From JAQVHD01 sp035369485 (GTDB taxonomy: Bacteria; Patescibacteriota; Minisyncoccia; UBA6257; JAAZHW01): 14,533 nucleotides of DNA. The stretch covers positions 1 to 14,533 of the forward strand of contig DAOSMC010000011.1 of the NCBI GenBank assembly GCA_035369485.1, written 5' to 3'. The notes under the pieces were generated by a model. That model was not told where the DNA came from. It worked only from the letters and a program-made list of their open reading frames with translations, and did no database searches. Of the stretch, positions 7,262-14,449 are shown piece by piece. A program made the position numbers and the translations under genes. Each line of letters starts with the position of its first letter. Within the stretch, counting starts at the first letter, position 1.

Positions 7262-8743
7262 GAGAGCATTAATTCTCTCTTGAACTAATTGAGGATTAAA
7301 TCGACCTTTACTTTCTTTCATCACTTGCCCCACTAAAAATTGTAACGCATTGGCTTTGCCTTTTTGAAAATCAGCGACTGCTTGCGGATTTTCAGCAACA
7401 ACTTTTTTAACAATCTCATCAATTTCTTTGGTATCAAAAACTTGGAGTAAGTTTTTTTCTTTAATCACCACCTCGGGACTAGCGCCGCTTTCAAAAATTT
7501 CTGCTAACACAGCCTTGCCAGCCGCTGAGGAAATCACTTTTTTATCTAAAAAATCAATGAGCAGAGCGAAATGATGGGGGGAAATTTTAATTTCTTCCAC
7601 TGCAACATTATTTTGAAGAAGCAACGACTTCAAGTCAGTATTTAAATAGTTATAAGCCAATTTAATTCTTTCTTCTCTTTCTCTTCCTTCAATTTTTTTT
7701 AACCCATCTAATTCCATAATGACTTTTTCAAAATAATCGGCTATTGGAGGATTGTAAATTAATTCTTCCACTTCTTTAGCTTTTAATCCATATTCTTTTA
7801 GAAATCTTAATCTTTTGTCGTTGGGCAATTCAGGAATAGCTCGCTGCAACTCATCTAAATCAAATGCTTCCGCTGTTTTTATTGGTTTTAAATCCGGTTC
7901 GGGGAAATAACGATAATCCTGTGCTTCTTCCTTGATACGCTGAGAAATAGTTTTTTTCTCTTTTTCATTCCACCCTCGCGTTTCCTGAATAATTTTTTCA
8001 CCCTTCTCTAACAATTCTGTCTGACGTTTTATTTCATATTCAATGGCCTCCTCAACTGCTCGAAACGAATTGAGATTTTTAACCTCAACCTTCGTGCCTA
8101 AAACTTTAGAAGCGCCGTTCGGTTCATCGGCGGCAATACTAATATTTACTTCACAACGCATCTCCCCTTTTTCCATATCAGCATCTCCAATATCTAAATA
8201 TTTGATGATAAGATGCAATTCCTCACAAAATCTTCTTGCTTCTTTAGCAGAATGAATTTCGGGTTCAGTAACTAACTCTGCTAAAGGTATGCCGGCGCGA
8301 TTAAAATCAACAAAAGAACTGCTTCCTTCATGAATTAAACGAGCAGTATCTTCTTCTAGATGAATACGCCGAATGGAAATTTTTTTAAACCGATAGAGCT
8401 CTTCTTCAATATCACTGATTTCTAAATAGCCATTCTGACAAAATGGTTTGTCGTATTGAGAAATTTGATAACCCTTGGGCAAGTCAGGGTAGAAATAGTT
8501 TTTACGATCGAATTTAGCAATTTTAGCTAAATAGCAGTTTAAAGCTAATCCAAGTTGTAAAACTTTTTCCATCGCCTCTTTATTGGGTTTTGGTAAAACG
8601 CCGGGATGAGCTAAACAAATCGGGCAAATATTTAAATTTGGCTTTTTCTCTTCTGGGTCATTCAAGCAATCACAAAACATTTTTTGTTTTGTTTTGAGTT
8701 CAATATGAATTTCTAAACCAATTGTGGGTGTATATTTAATCAT
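7250..8743 (-). CDS. gatB: Asp-tRNA(Asn)/Glu-tRNA(Gln) amidotransferase subunit B
   Basis: 497 residues, the usual GatB length. GatB is the tRNA-binding kinase-like subunit of GatCAB, which activates the misacylated Asp or Glu on tRNA-Asn/tRNA-Gln for amidation. Visible are the N-terminal GLEIH (9-13), a CxC...CxxC zinc site (C24, C26, C40, C43), FDRKNYFYPDLPKGYQISQY (about 84-103), DFNRAGIPLAELVTEPEI in the catalytic cradle, and the C-terminal YqeY-like tail domain ending QFLVGQVMKESKGRFNP. gatA and gatC are not adjacent, so the operon is split. The gene starts 19 nt after the deoxyribosyltransferase-like gene, without an SD or a clear promoter of its own, and is probably co-transcribed with it. 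Its 3' end holds the -35 box of the next gene's promoter. Confidence 0.97.
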   Translation of the reverse strand: MIKYTPTIGLEIHIELKTKQKMFCDCLNDPEEKKPNLNICPICLAHPGVLPKPNKEAMEKVLQLGLALNCYLAKIAKFDRKNYFYPDLPKGYQISQYDKPFCQNGYLEISDIEEELYRFKKISIRRIHLEEDTARLIHEGSSSFVDFNRAGIPLAELVTEPEIHSAKEARRFCEELHLIIKYLDIGDADMEKGEMRCEVNISIAADEPNGASKVLGTKVEVKNLNSFRAVEEAIEYEIKRQTELLEKGEKIIQETRGWNEKEKKTISQRIKEEAQDYRYFPEPDLKPIKTAEAFDLDELQRAIPELPNDKRLRFLKEYGLKAKEVEELIYNPPIADYFEKVIMELDGLKKIEGREREERIKLAYNYLNTDLKSLLLQNNVAVEEIKISPHHFALLIDFLDKKVISSAAGKAVLAEIFESGASPEVVIKEKNLLQVFDTKEIDEIVKKVVAENPQAVADFQKGKANALQFLVGQVMKESKGRFNPQLVQERINALLTK

Positions 8744-8762
8744 TGTTTATTTTTAATAAAAA

Positions 8763-9281
8763 TTACCTGATTTTCTTTTTCTTTTCAAAATCTTTACAAA
8801 TTTTATTAAAAAATTCCTGAGGAGTTTGTGCTACGTCCCAAACAAGAAAAGAAACAAATGGTTCTTCGTATAAATCATCAGGGTAGTGCCCCATAAGTAT
8901 TTTCTTTTCTAAAGAGTATATTTTTTTATCAAGAACAGCAGCGGCAAATAATTCTCCACTTGTATTCACGCCGATATAGCCATTTTTATTAAAAATGAAG
9001 ACGATATCAGCAATTTTGACGCGGCGAAATAAATGATTGGCGGCATCCCAAATTAATCGTTCGCGATATTCCGCGCTGTTTTGCAAACGTTCTTTCTCTG
9101 AAAGATTTAAAATTTCTTTGGGCGTCGTATCGAAATCAGGCTCTAAAATCATAAAAGGCTTCTGATTTTTTCTAACGATTTCTCGAAATTCATTAATAAA
9201 TTCTAGAAGTTCTGAACGAAAACGTTGGCTGGAACAAAAAACAATTTTTTTTACTGGCTCCTCCGACTTTACCAATTTCAT
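8763..9281 (-). CDS. nucleoside 2-deoxyribosyltransferase-like protein (tentative)
   Basis: 172 residues, cytosolic, with an alpha/beta look. The N-terminal strand KIVFCSSQRF (12-21) is followed by a helix. A central region EYRERLIWDAANHLFRRVKI leads into a strand-loop-helix, ADIVFIFNKNGYIGVNTSGE (91-110), then LFAAAVLDKKIY. The pattern 'aD.v.v.N..gyiG..T..El..A...gK.i' is typical of the nucleoside 2-deoxyribosyltransferase-like fold (Pfam PF05014-type). Whether the catalytic Glu and the base-binding residues are in place cannot be judged by eye; E110 in TSGEL is the natural candidate. The protein could be a nucleotide-salvage enzyme or a fold relative with another role. A -10 box lies 11 nt before the ATG, and gatB follows after 19 nt. 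Confidence 0.6.
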   Translation of the reverse strand: MKLVKSEEPVKKIVFCSSQRFRSELLEFINEFREIVRKNQKPFMILEPDFDTTPKEILNLSEKERLQNSAEYRERLIWDAANHLFRRVKIADIVFIFNKNGYIGVNTSGELFAAAVLDKKIYSLEKKILMGHYPDDLYEEPFVSFLVWDVAQTPQEFFNKICKDFEKKKKIR

Positions 9282-9292
9282 ACTACATTCTT

Positions 9293-9321
9293 ATTGTATA
9301 AAAAATTTTCCCAAACTGCAA
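9293..9321 (-). promoter_or_regulatory. promoter close to the start of the deoxyribosyltransferase-like gene
   Basis: On the minus strand TACAAT (9293-9298) lies 11 nt before the ATG, with TTGCAG (9316-9321) as a weak -35 box at 17-nt spacing. The predicted 5' leader is about 5 nt and there is no SD. Confidence 0.55.
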
Positions 9322-9480
9322 CAAAAAATAACAAAACCGAAAATAAAATAACAAGAGCACCGGATGAAAATTCGAAATAAATAAAAAAATGCATCTCTGA
9401 ATAATCACTTAACGATTGCCGACGATTAAAATAAGTCCGAACTCTAAATTAACACATAAGATCATTCAACTTTTTTTACG

Positions 9481-9556
9481 TGGGAATAGGTGGGAAAGCG
9501 GAAAAGTTTCCAAAGGAAATTTTTCCGCTTTCCCCAATTTTACGATTAAAAATTGG
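9481..9556. repeat. long near-perfect hairpin with flanking TGGGA repeats
   Basis: Within the gene-free stretch 9282-9559, the arms 9492-9511 and 9515-9534 form a 20-bp stem with one mismatch (19 of 20) around the loop AAA. A second stem of 8 bp follows (CCAATTTT 9534-9541 / AAAATTGG 9549-9556). At the left edge TGGGA occurs twice with a 10-nt period (9481 and 9491). The hairpin lies past the stop of the minus-strand Nudix gene, but no T-run follows on either strand, so it is not a canonical terminator. The rest of 9322-9480 shows nothing I can name. Confidence 0.75.
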
Positions 9557-9559
9557 CAT

Positions 9560-9976
9560 CTACTTAAATGCTTTTGTTTTCTGAAAAATTTTTACCCAAA
9601 CGGGTTCTATTTTTTTCTTAGCAATCATCTGTTTAATTTCTTCTTTTGTAAACCAACCAAATCGCTTTACTTCTTTTTTTCTGATTCTTACTTTTCCGGT
9701 ACAATCAGCCAAATAAACCCACCAGTAATGGAAGGTGCTTCCTCGATGACACGGATTATTAAATCTTTTTTTATTCAACAAAGGCACTAATCCTCTTATT
9801 TTTAATCCAACCTCTTCTTTAACCTCTCGTCTTGCTGCTGCATTTGGCAATTCATCATCTTCAATATGGCCTGCCACCGAAGCCCAATAATAAGGAAATT
9901 TTTTCCGATCAACCAAAAGCATCTTTTCATTCTTTTTGATAATGATCCCTACGCTTTGATGATTGCAATGTCTCAT
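9560..9976 (-). CDS. Nudix hydrolase
   Basis: About 138 residues. It contains a perfect Nudix box Gx5Ex7REUxEExGU: counting from the ATG start used here, it runs from GHIEDDE to REVKEEVGL at about residues 36-58. This motif binds Mg2+ and cleaves a nucleoside diphosphate linked to another group. Upstream, GIIIKKNEKMLLVDR forms the typical first strands and the C-terminal half (VKRFGWFTKEEIKQMI) fits the family. The substrate cannot be told; a house-cleaning role on damaged NTPs is one option. I prefer the ATG at 9976; an in-frame TTG at 9982 adds only two residues. No SD is visible. The promoter lies at 10002-10029. Confidence 0.9.
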   Translation of the reverse strand: MRHCNHQSVGIIIKKNEKMLLVDRKKFPYYWASVAGHIEDDELPNAAARREVKEEVGLKIRGLVPLLNKKRFNNPCHRGSTFHYWWVYLADCTGKVRIRKKEVKRFGWFTKEEIKQMIAKKKIEPVWVKIFQKTKAFK

Positions 9977-10001
9977 AATCAAATAATTTAATCTTTTTGA
10001 T

Positions 10002-10029
10002 ATTATATAGTTTTTTATTATTTTGCCAA
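10002..10029 (-). promoter_or_regulatory. promoter of the Nudix gene
   Basis: On the minus strand TTGGCA (10024-10029, one mismatch to consensus), a 16-nt spacer and TATAAT (10002-10007). The leader to the ATG at 9976 would be about 19 nt, without an SD. The promoter starts just downstream of the terminator of the preceding gene. Confidence 0.7.
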
Positions 10030-10039
10030 ATTTTCTTCA

Positions 10040-10069
10040 ATAAAATAGCCCTGAATTTTTCAGGGCTAT
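10040..10069 (-). terminator. intrinsic terminator of the thymidylate-kinase-like gene
   Basis: A 10-bp perfect stem ATAGCCCTGA (10045-10054) / TCAGGGCTAT (10060-10069) with a 5-nt loop. On the minus strand it starts 7 nt past the stop codon and is followed by TTTTATTG. On the plus strand no good T-run follows. Confidence 0.8.
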
Positions 10070-10076
10070 ATTGTTA

Positions 10077-10904
10077 TCATATTTTTATATTTTCTAAAAT
10101 TCCCCATGTTTCTTCAAAAATTTCTGCTATCGGCGCTTCAGCATTAACAATAAAAACTCTAACTTTTTTATTTCCTACTTGCAATTTCCGTCTCAAGGGA
10201 TGACCGGGCGAAGGACTTTGAAAACGAAAACTAAATAACCACCTTGCTGCCTTTTCAATTTTTTTCAACGTCTGTGTGTTCTCGTAAAGATCAATCGTCT
10301 TCCCTGAATCAACCAACCGCTGTAGGGCCACTTTTACCGGTACCCAATAAAAAATTATCACATTGGGTGCCAAATAATTTTCGCCTAAAATTCGGGCATG
10401 ATGTTTGGTCAGATAGTTGAAATCTAATCCGTTTGCCATTCCATGCAGATAGCACGAAATATCATATCTATCCTGCACTACCCAGTGATTCTGCCGTAGA
10501 GCTGGCTGAATAATCTCCTTGATATCAAATAAACGATCAATAATAAAAAGGAGCTGTCTCTTTGCTTCTTCATTTCGCACTTTGCCATTTTGAAATTGTT
10601 TTAAAACTACTTTTGTAGCTTGCAAAATAGCATCGCTGTGGGGATTGCTTTTGGGAAAAAATTTCTCCAAGAAATTTTCGATTTCTACTTCTGATTCAAT
10701 AATTGGGCGTTTTTCGATAATTGCTCTGATTATTTTCCCCAACAAGCCATCAGTTGGCTCATGATTGTATAAAGCTATTTTTCCCTCTTCTGCCAAAGCC
10801 CGCTCTAATAATTTCGCCTGGGTCGTTTTACCCGACCCATTTAGCCCTTCAATTAAAATAAATTTCCCTCCATCACTAATTTTAGCATAAGGAATTTTTT
10901 TCAT
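10077..10904 (-). CDS. tmk: thymidylate kinase-like P-loop kinase, extended form
   Basis: 275-residue P-loop nucleotide kinase. FILIEGLNGSGKTTQAK (15-31) holds the Walker A motif. IIDRLFDIKEIIQPALRQNH leads to WVVQDRYDIS with the DRY motif (145-147) typical of dTMP kinase, and APNVIIFYWVPVKVALQRL (179-197) and VRVFIVNAEAPIAEIFEETW match the later core strands. dTMP kinase makes dTDP from dTMP. The protein is about 65 residues longer than common Tmk (about 210). The extra length is an insertion around 65-110 and another around 225-247 before the last strand. These may change the substrate pocket, so a different deoxynucleoside monophosphate kinase is possible. The start ATG is strongly supported by the SD AAGGAGG (10911-10917), 6 nt away. 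The gene is monocistronic, with its own promoter and terminator. Confidence 0.78.
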   Translation of the reverse strand: MKKIPYAKISDGGKFILIEGLNGSGKTTQAKLLERALAEEGKIALYNHEPTDGLLGKIIRAIIEKRPIIESEVEIENFLEKFFPKSNPHSDAILQATKVVLKQFQNGKVRNEEAKRQLLFIIDRLFDIKEIIQPALRQNHWVVQDRYDISCYLHGMANGLDFNYLTKHHARILGENYLAPNVIIFYWVPVKVALQRLVDSGKTIDLYENTQTLKKIEKAARWLFSFRFQSPSPGHPLRRKLQVGNKKVRVFIVNAEAPIAEIFEETWGILENIKI

Positions 10905-10910
10905 AACAAA

Positions 10911-10969
10911 CCTCCTTTAGATTTTTTAAAAGCTGAGAATGATTTTAATATAATTTTACTATCTGTCAA
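10911..10969 (-). promoter_or_regulatory. promoter and Shine-Dalgarno of the thymidylate-kinase-like gene
   Basis: On the minus strand TTGACA (10964-10969), a 16-nt spacer and TAAAAT (10942-10947). The leader is about 30 nt and carries the SD AAGGAGG (10911-10917), ending 6 nt before the ATG. This is one of two genes in the window with a full SD. Confidence 0.75.
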
Positions 10970-11065
10970 TAATTTTCTTCTTTAATTTCAATATCTTTAA
11001 TCTTTTTCTTCGATCAATTCATTTCTTATATATTATTGCAGGTTTCATTATTTAATTCAATTGTA

Positions 11066-11106
11066 GAAAAATAAAAATCCCGCCATTTGGAGTTTTGACG
11101 AGATTT
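11066..11106 (-). terminator. terminator after rplK
   Basis: On the minus strand, AAATCTCG (11099-11106) pairs with CGGGATTT (11075-11082; 8 pairs, one of them G-T) around a 16-nt loop, followed by TTTATTTTTC. It lies about 18 nt past the rplK stop and closes the gyrB/secE-nusG-rplK side of the cluster. Confidence 0.7.
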
Positions 11107-11123
11107 ATGAAAACGAGTTGTTT

Positions 11124-11549
11124 TTAATCTATTATCTCAATGCCCATATTTCTGGCGGTGCCTTCGATAATTTTCACCGCTGCCTCAATATCATTCGCGT
11201 TGAGATCTACCATTTTCTTTTCGGCAATTTCTCGAATTTGAGCGCGCGTCACCTTTCCTACTTTCTTTCTATTTGGTTCGGCTGATCCTTTGCTAATATT
11301 GGCTGCTTTTTTGAGCAAATCAGCAGCCGGAGAAGTTTTTAATTTGAATTCAAACGATCGATCTTCGTAAATAGTAATTTCCACTGGAATAACGTCTCCA
11401 GCTTGGTCTTTAGTAGCCTCATTAAATTTCTGGCAAAATTCGCCAATATTAATTCCTTGAGGACCTAAAGCTGTGCCCACCGGTGGCGCAGGATTGGCTT
11501 GACCAGCTGGTATCTGAAGTTTAATTATTGATTTAATTTTTTTAGCCAT
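11124..11549 (-). CDS. rplK: 50S ribosomal protein L11
   Basis: 141 residues, the standard L11 length. L11 binds the GTPase-associated region of 23S rRNA and helps factor-dependent GTP hydrolysis. The N-terminal domain has the conserved IPAGQANPAPPVGTALGPQG stretch (13-32) followed by INIGEFCQKFN. The C-terminal rRNA-binding domain includes KTSPAADLLKKAA, VGKVTRAQIREIAEKKM and the end GTARNMGI. The gene follows nusG, as in most bacteria, but after a 131-nt spacer (11550-11680) that is T-rich on the plus strand and has two copies of a 13-nt low-complexity repeat (11590-11602, 11613-11625). No clear promoter or SD is seen there. The usual next gene, rplA (L1), is absent: a terminator follows instead. 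Confidence 0.98.
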   Translation of the reverse strand: MAKKIKSIIKLQIPAGQANPAPPVGTALGPQGINIGEFCQKFNEATKDQAGDVIPVEITIYEDRSFEFKLKTSPAADLLKKAANISKGSAEPNRKKVGKVTRAQIREIAEKKMVDLNANDIEAAVKIIEGTARNMGIEIID

Positions 11550-11680
11550 AATAGTTATTAGTTTTTAGTTGCTGGTTTTGGTTGTCTGTCTTTTATTTTT
11601 TAAAATAGTCGACTTTTATTTTTTATACTTCCGCCTTCCCATTAAACTCTATAAAAATATGTTTTGCAAAATTGTATAAA

Positions 11681-12226
11681 TTAGGTCTTTTTTACTTGGA
11701 GAAAATCTAACTCTACTGGTGTTTCGCGACCAAAAATATTTACTAAAACCTTTATTTTAGCTGTGGCCTCATCAACCTCTTTCACCTTCCCGTCAAAATC
11801 CTTAAATGGTCCATCGATAATTTTTACCATATCTCCCACCTGTAGATCAACTTTATATTTTGGCTCTTCCACATTCATTCTTTTAAGCAACGCCTGCACT
11901 TCTTCGTCAGATAAAGGACTCGGCTTGGTTGCGTCAGCTCCAATAAATCCCGAAACGCGTGGCGTATTGCGCACTACATACCAGGAATCATCGGTTAAAA
12001 TCATTTCTACTAAAACATAACCCGGATAAATTTTTTCTTCTGTCACATATCTTTTACCTCCTTTAATCCTAATCTTTTTTTCTTTCGGTACAATAATATT
12101 AAAAATTTTATCGTGCATATCTAAAGAATCCACTCTTTGTTTCAAATAATGAGCAACGGCATCTTCATAGCCCGAATAAGTATGAATGGCATACCATCTT
12201 TTTTCTTCTGGTGTTTGTTTAGCCAT
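11681..12226 (-). CDS. nusG: transcription termination/antitermination factor NusG
   Basis: 181 residues, the typical bacterial length. NusG binds elongating RNA polymerase, aids processivity and couples it to Rho or to the ribosome. The NGN domain runs from WYAIHTYSGYE (11-21) through IYPGYVLVEM and VVRNTPRVSGFIG (84-96). The KOW domain is VGDMVKIIDGPFKDFDGKV (130-148) with the tail ELDFLQVKK. The gene begins 3 nt after the secE stop, giving the classic secE-nusG pair that is almost certainly co-transcribed. No SD can be recognised in the short junction, so coupling with secE is likely. Confidence 0.98.
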   Translation of the reverse strand: MAKQTPEEKRWYAIHTYSGYEDAVAHYLKQRVDSLDMHDKIFNIIVPKEKKIRIKGGKRYVTEEKIYPGYVLVEMILTDDSWYVVRNTPRVSGFIGADATKPSPLSDEEVQALLKRMNVEEPKYKVDLQVGDMVKIIDGPFKDFDGKVKEVDEATAKIKVLVNIFGRETPVELDFLQVKKT

Positions 12227-12229
12227 AAA

Positions 12230-12415
12230 TTAAATAATAATCTGACTTAAAATTTGCATAAAAGCAAAATCGCAAAAGCCTAAAAAAACCGACATTGCCA
12301 CGGAAAAACCAATTACCATTACAGTGTATTTTATGGCCTCTTTTTTGGTCAACCAATTAACGTGTTTAAATTCTTGCTTAACTTCTTTAAAGTATGGCTT
12401 AATTTTTTTAAACAT
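12230..12415 (-). CDS. secE: preprotein translocase subunit SecE
   Basis: 61 residues, the short single-spanning form of SecE, which clamps SecY in the SecYEG translocon. The N-terminal amphipathic part FKEVKQEFKHVNWLTKKEA (9-27) has the conserved 'K.E...V.W..kkE' pattern, followed by one hydrophobic segment (about 31-56) ending in LGFCDFAFMQIL. It lies between gyrB (30 nt upstream) and nusG (3 nt downstream). A promoter-like TTGACA...TAATAT lies 13 nt before the ATG and no SD is seen, so the gene may have its own near-leaderless transcript besides read-through from gyrB. Confidence 0.95.
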   Translation of the reverse strand: MFKKIKPYFKEVKQEFKHVNWLTKKEAIKYTVMVIGFSVAMSVFLGFCDFAFMQILSQIII

Positions 12416-12428
12416 AAGATTATTTAAA

Positions 12429-12456
12429 ATATTAAAATTTAAATGCTAAATGTCAA
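12429..12456 (-). promoter_or_regulatory. candidate promoter of secE-nusG
   Basis: On the minus strand TTGACA (12451-12456), a 16-nt spacer and TAATAT (12429-12434, four of six to consensus). The -35 box overlaps the last Leu-Asp-Ile codons of gyrB, so it could be a chance match within a conserved protein end. The -10 box is 13 nt from the secE ATG. Confidence 0.45.
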
Positions 12457-14440
12457 GGTTATCAACCGTTTTAGCGTGAACTTGAATGAAATGTTTGCGT
12501 GGCGCAACTTCATCGCCCATCAAAATAGTAAATAGTTTGTCTGCTTCTTCAGCATCTTCAATAGTTACTTTTTTCAAAATTCTACTTTCGGGATTCATCG
12601 TTGTTTCCCATAATTGTTCCGGATTCATTTCGCCTAAACCCTTGTAGCGCTGAATACTAATATTTTCACTACCCAATTTTTTTAGAATTTGATCTTTCTG
12701 CTCTTCGTTATAGGCATAATAAAACTCTTTGCCTTTTTGAATGCGATAAAGCGGTGGTTGTGCAATATAAAGATGACCGCGGTGAATGACTTCGGGTAAA
12801 AAGCGAAAAAATAGCGTTAAAAGCAAAGAACAAATATGAGCGCCGTCAACATCTGCATCAGTCATAATAATAATTTTATGATAGCGTAATTTATTAATAT
12901 CAAACTCTTCGGCAATAGCTGTTCCCAAAGCAATAATAATAGATTTAATTTCTTGTGATTCCATGATTTTATTTAAACGCGCTTTTTCTACATTAAGAAT
13001 TTTACCTTTAATTGGCAGAATGGCTTGAAAACGACGATCGCGCCCTTGTTTTGCTGAACCGCCAGCTGAATCACCTTCAACAATAAAAAGTTCTGCTTCC
13101 TCTGGGTGGCGTGTTGAACAATCTGTTAATTTGCCCGGCAGGCTTAAACCTTCAAGCAATCCCTTGCGAAGAACCATTTCTTTAGCAGCTTTAGCGGCTC
13201 TTCTCGCCTTAGCAGCTAAAATACATTTCTCTAAAATTCTTTTGGCATCATTCGGATTTTTTTCTAAAAACTCTTTGAGAGCTTCGCTTACAACAGCGTC
13301 AACTGCAGTCCGAACTTCCGGATTACCTAGTTTTTCTTTTGTCTGACCTTCAAATTGAGGATCGGGCAGTTTAACAGAAATAATGGCTGTTAATCCTTCG
13401 CGCGCATCATCTCCTGTTAATCCATCTTCTCCGTCTTTGAGATACCCCTCTTTTTTAGCCCAGTCATTAAGTACTCGAGTTAATGCTGTTCGAAAGCCAG
13501 TCAAATGCATTCCGCCTTCTGGAGTGCGAATATTATTAGCAAATGATATTTCTGTTGCTTGAATGTCTTCTGTATAACAAAATGCGGCTTCAACAAAAAT
13601 TTTGTCATAATTTTTGGCCGCATAAAAAACATTATCTTGAATTGGCCTTTCTTCTTCAATAAGATATTTAATAAAAGAAATGACGCCGCCTTCAAAATAA
13701 AAATCAGCGATGTTCTCTTTGCTTGTTCTGCCATCAACTATCCTGATTCTTACACCTTTCGTCAGATAGGCTTGTTCTCGCAAGTGATCAGCTAAGCGTT
13801 TAAAATCATATTCGGGCATTTTTGCCCCTTTGGTAGCAAAAATTTCTACATCGGGTTCAAAAATAATGGTCGTACCCGAAATGCGACAACTGCCCATTTT
13901 TATTAATTTTGTTTTTGGCTTACCTTTTGAATATTCTTGATAATATTTTTGCCCATCACGACAAACTTCAGCTTTTAAATACGAAGAAAGTGCGTTAACG
14001 ACAGAAACGCCTACGCCATGTAAACCACCAGAAACTTTATACGAAGCACCGCCAAATTTAGCACCGGCGTGAAGAATGGTCATTACGGTTTCAAGTGAAG
14101 ATTTTTTGGTTTGAGGATGAATATCAACCGGAATACCTCGGCCATCATCTTGAACCGAAACACGATGATTATCATAAAGCCGTACTTCAATATTTTTCGC
14201 ATAACCAGCCATTGCCTCGTCAATTGCATTGTCTACTACTTCATAAATAAGGTGATGCAGGCCATCAATACCGGTTGAACCAATATACATTCCTGGTCTT
14301 TTTCTGACCGGCTCCAATCCTTCCAAAACCACAATATCCTTCGCGTTATAGGAAGTTGGTTTATCTGATTCGTTTTGTTGTTGTAATTCGTTAGAAATTT
14401 GTTTTTGCAAATCTACTTTCTCGGTTTTTTTCTTAGACAT
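12446..14440 (-). CDS. gyrB: DNA gyrase subunit B
   Basis: 664 residues, type IIA topoisomerase B subunit. The GHKL ATPase domain has EVVDNAIDEA (67-76, E67 as general base), DDGRGIPV (98-105) and GGLHGVGVSVVNA (138-150). The TOPRIM domain has EGDSAGG (from E455) and the Mg2+ site DADVD (D528, D530, D532). The C-terminal part has QPPLYRI, RYKGLGEMNPEQLW and the typical GDEVAPRKHFI...NLDI ending. Length and ending favour GyrB over ParE, though a lineage with a single type IIA enzyme could use it for both jobs. About 30 polar, Lys/Gln-rich residues precede the conserved core. The ATG at 14440 is supported by an extended -10 box 9 nt upstream. Gyrase adjacent to secE-nusG-rplK is not the common order. 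Confidence 0.96.
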   Translation of the reverse strand: MSKKKTEKVDLQKQISNELQQQNESDKPTSYNAKDIVVLEGLEPVRKRPGMYIGSTGIDGLHHLIYEVVDNAIDEAMAGYAKNIEVRLYDNHRVSVQDDGRGIPVDIHPQTKKSSLETVMTILHAGAKFGGASYKVSGGLHGVGVSVVNALSSYLKAEVCRDGQKYYQEYSKGKPKTKLIKMGSCRISGTTIIFEPDVEIFATKGAKMPEYDFKRLADHLREQAYLTKGVRIRIVDGRTSKENIADFYFEGGVISFIKYLIEEERPIQDNVFYAAKNYDKIFVEAAFCYTEDIQATEISFANNIRTPEGGMHLTGFRTALTRVLNDWAKKEGYLKDGEDGLTGDDAREGLTAIISVKLPDPQFEGQTKEKLGNPEVRTAVDAVVSEALKEFLEKNPNDAKRILEKCILAAKARRAAKAAKEMVLRKGLLEGLSLPGKLTDCSTRHPEEAELFIVEGDSAGGSAKQGRDRRFQAILPIKGKILNVEKARLNKIMESQEIKSIIIALGTAIAEEFDINKLRYHKIIIMTDADVDGAHICSLLLTLFFRFLPEVIHRGHLYIAQPPLYRIQKGKEFYYAYNEEQKDQILKKLGSENISIQRYKGLGEMNPEQLWETTMNPESRILKKVTIEDAEEADKLFTILMGDEVAPRKHFIQVHAKTVDNLDI

Positions 14441-14449
14441 TCTAATTAT

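Noticed and set aside
9492..9534. Hairpin as a canonical intrinsic terminator of the Nudix gene
   Set aside because: No T-run follows on the minus strand (the next bases are ACCTATTCCC), so only a non-canonical 3' end remains possible.
9416..9790. 124-codon plus-strand frame across the hairpin and Nudix 3' end
   Set aside because: It reads through the inverted repeats and antisense to the Nudix gene; Phe/Leu/Ser-rich with no conserved motif.
11590..11625. 13-nt direct repeat in the nusG-rplK spacer as a regulatory site
   Set aside because: The repeat is nearly pure T/A low complexity and is likely to arise by chance in such DNA.
11550..11680. L11-type ribosomal leader or promoter before rplK
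   Set aside because: No convincing -35/-10 pair at normal spacing and no stable structure was found by eye.
13501..13795. Overlapping 78-codon frames on both strands inside gyrB
   Set aside because: Out-of-frame shadows of the gyrB ATPase/transducer region; A+T-rich composition explains them.
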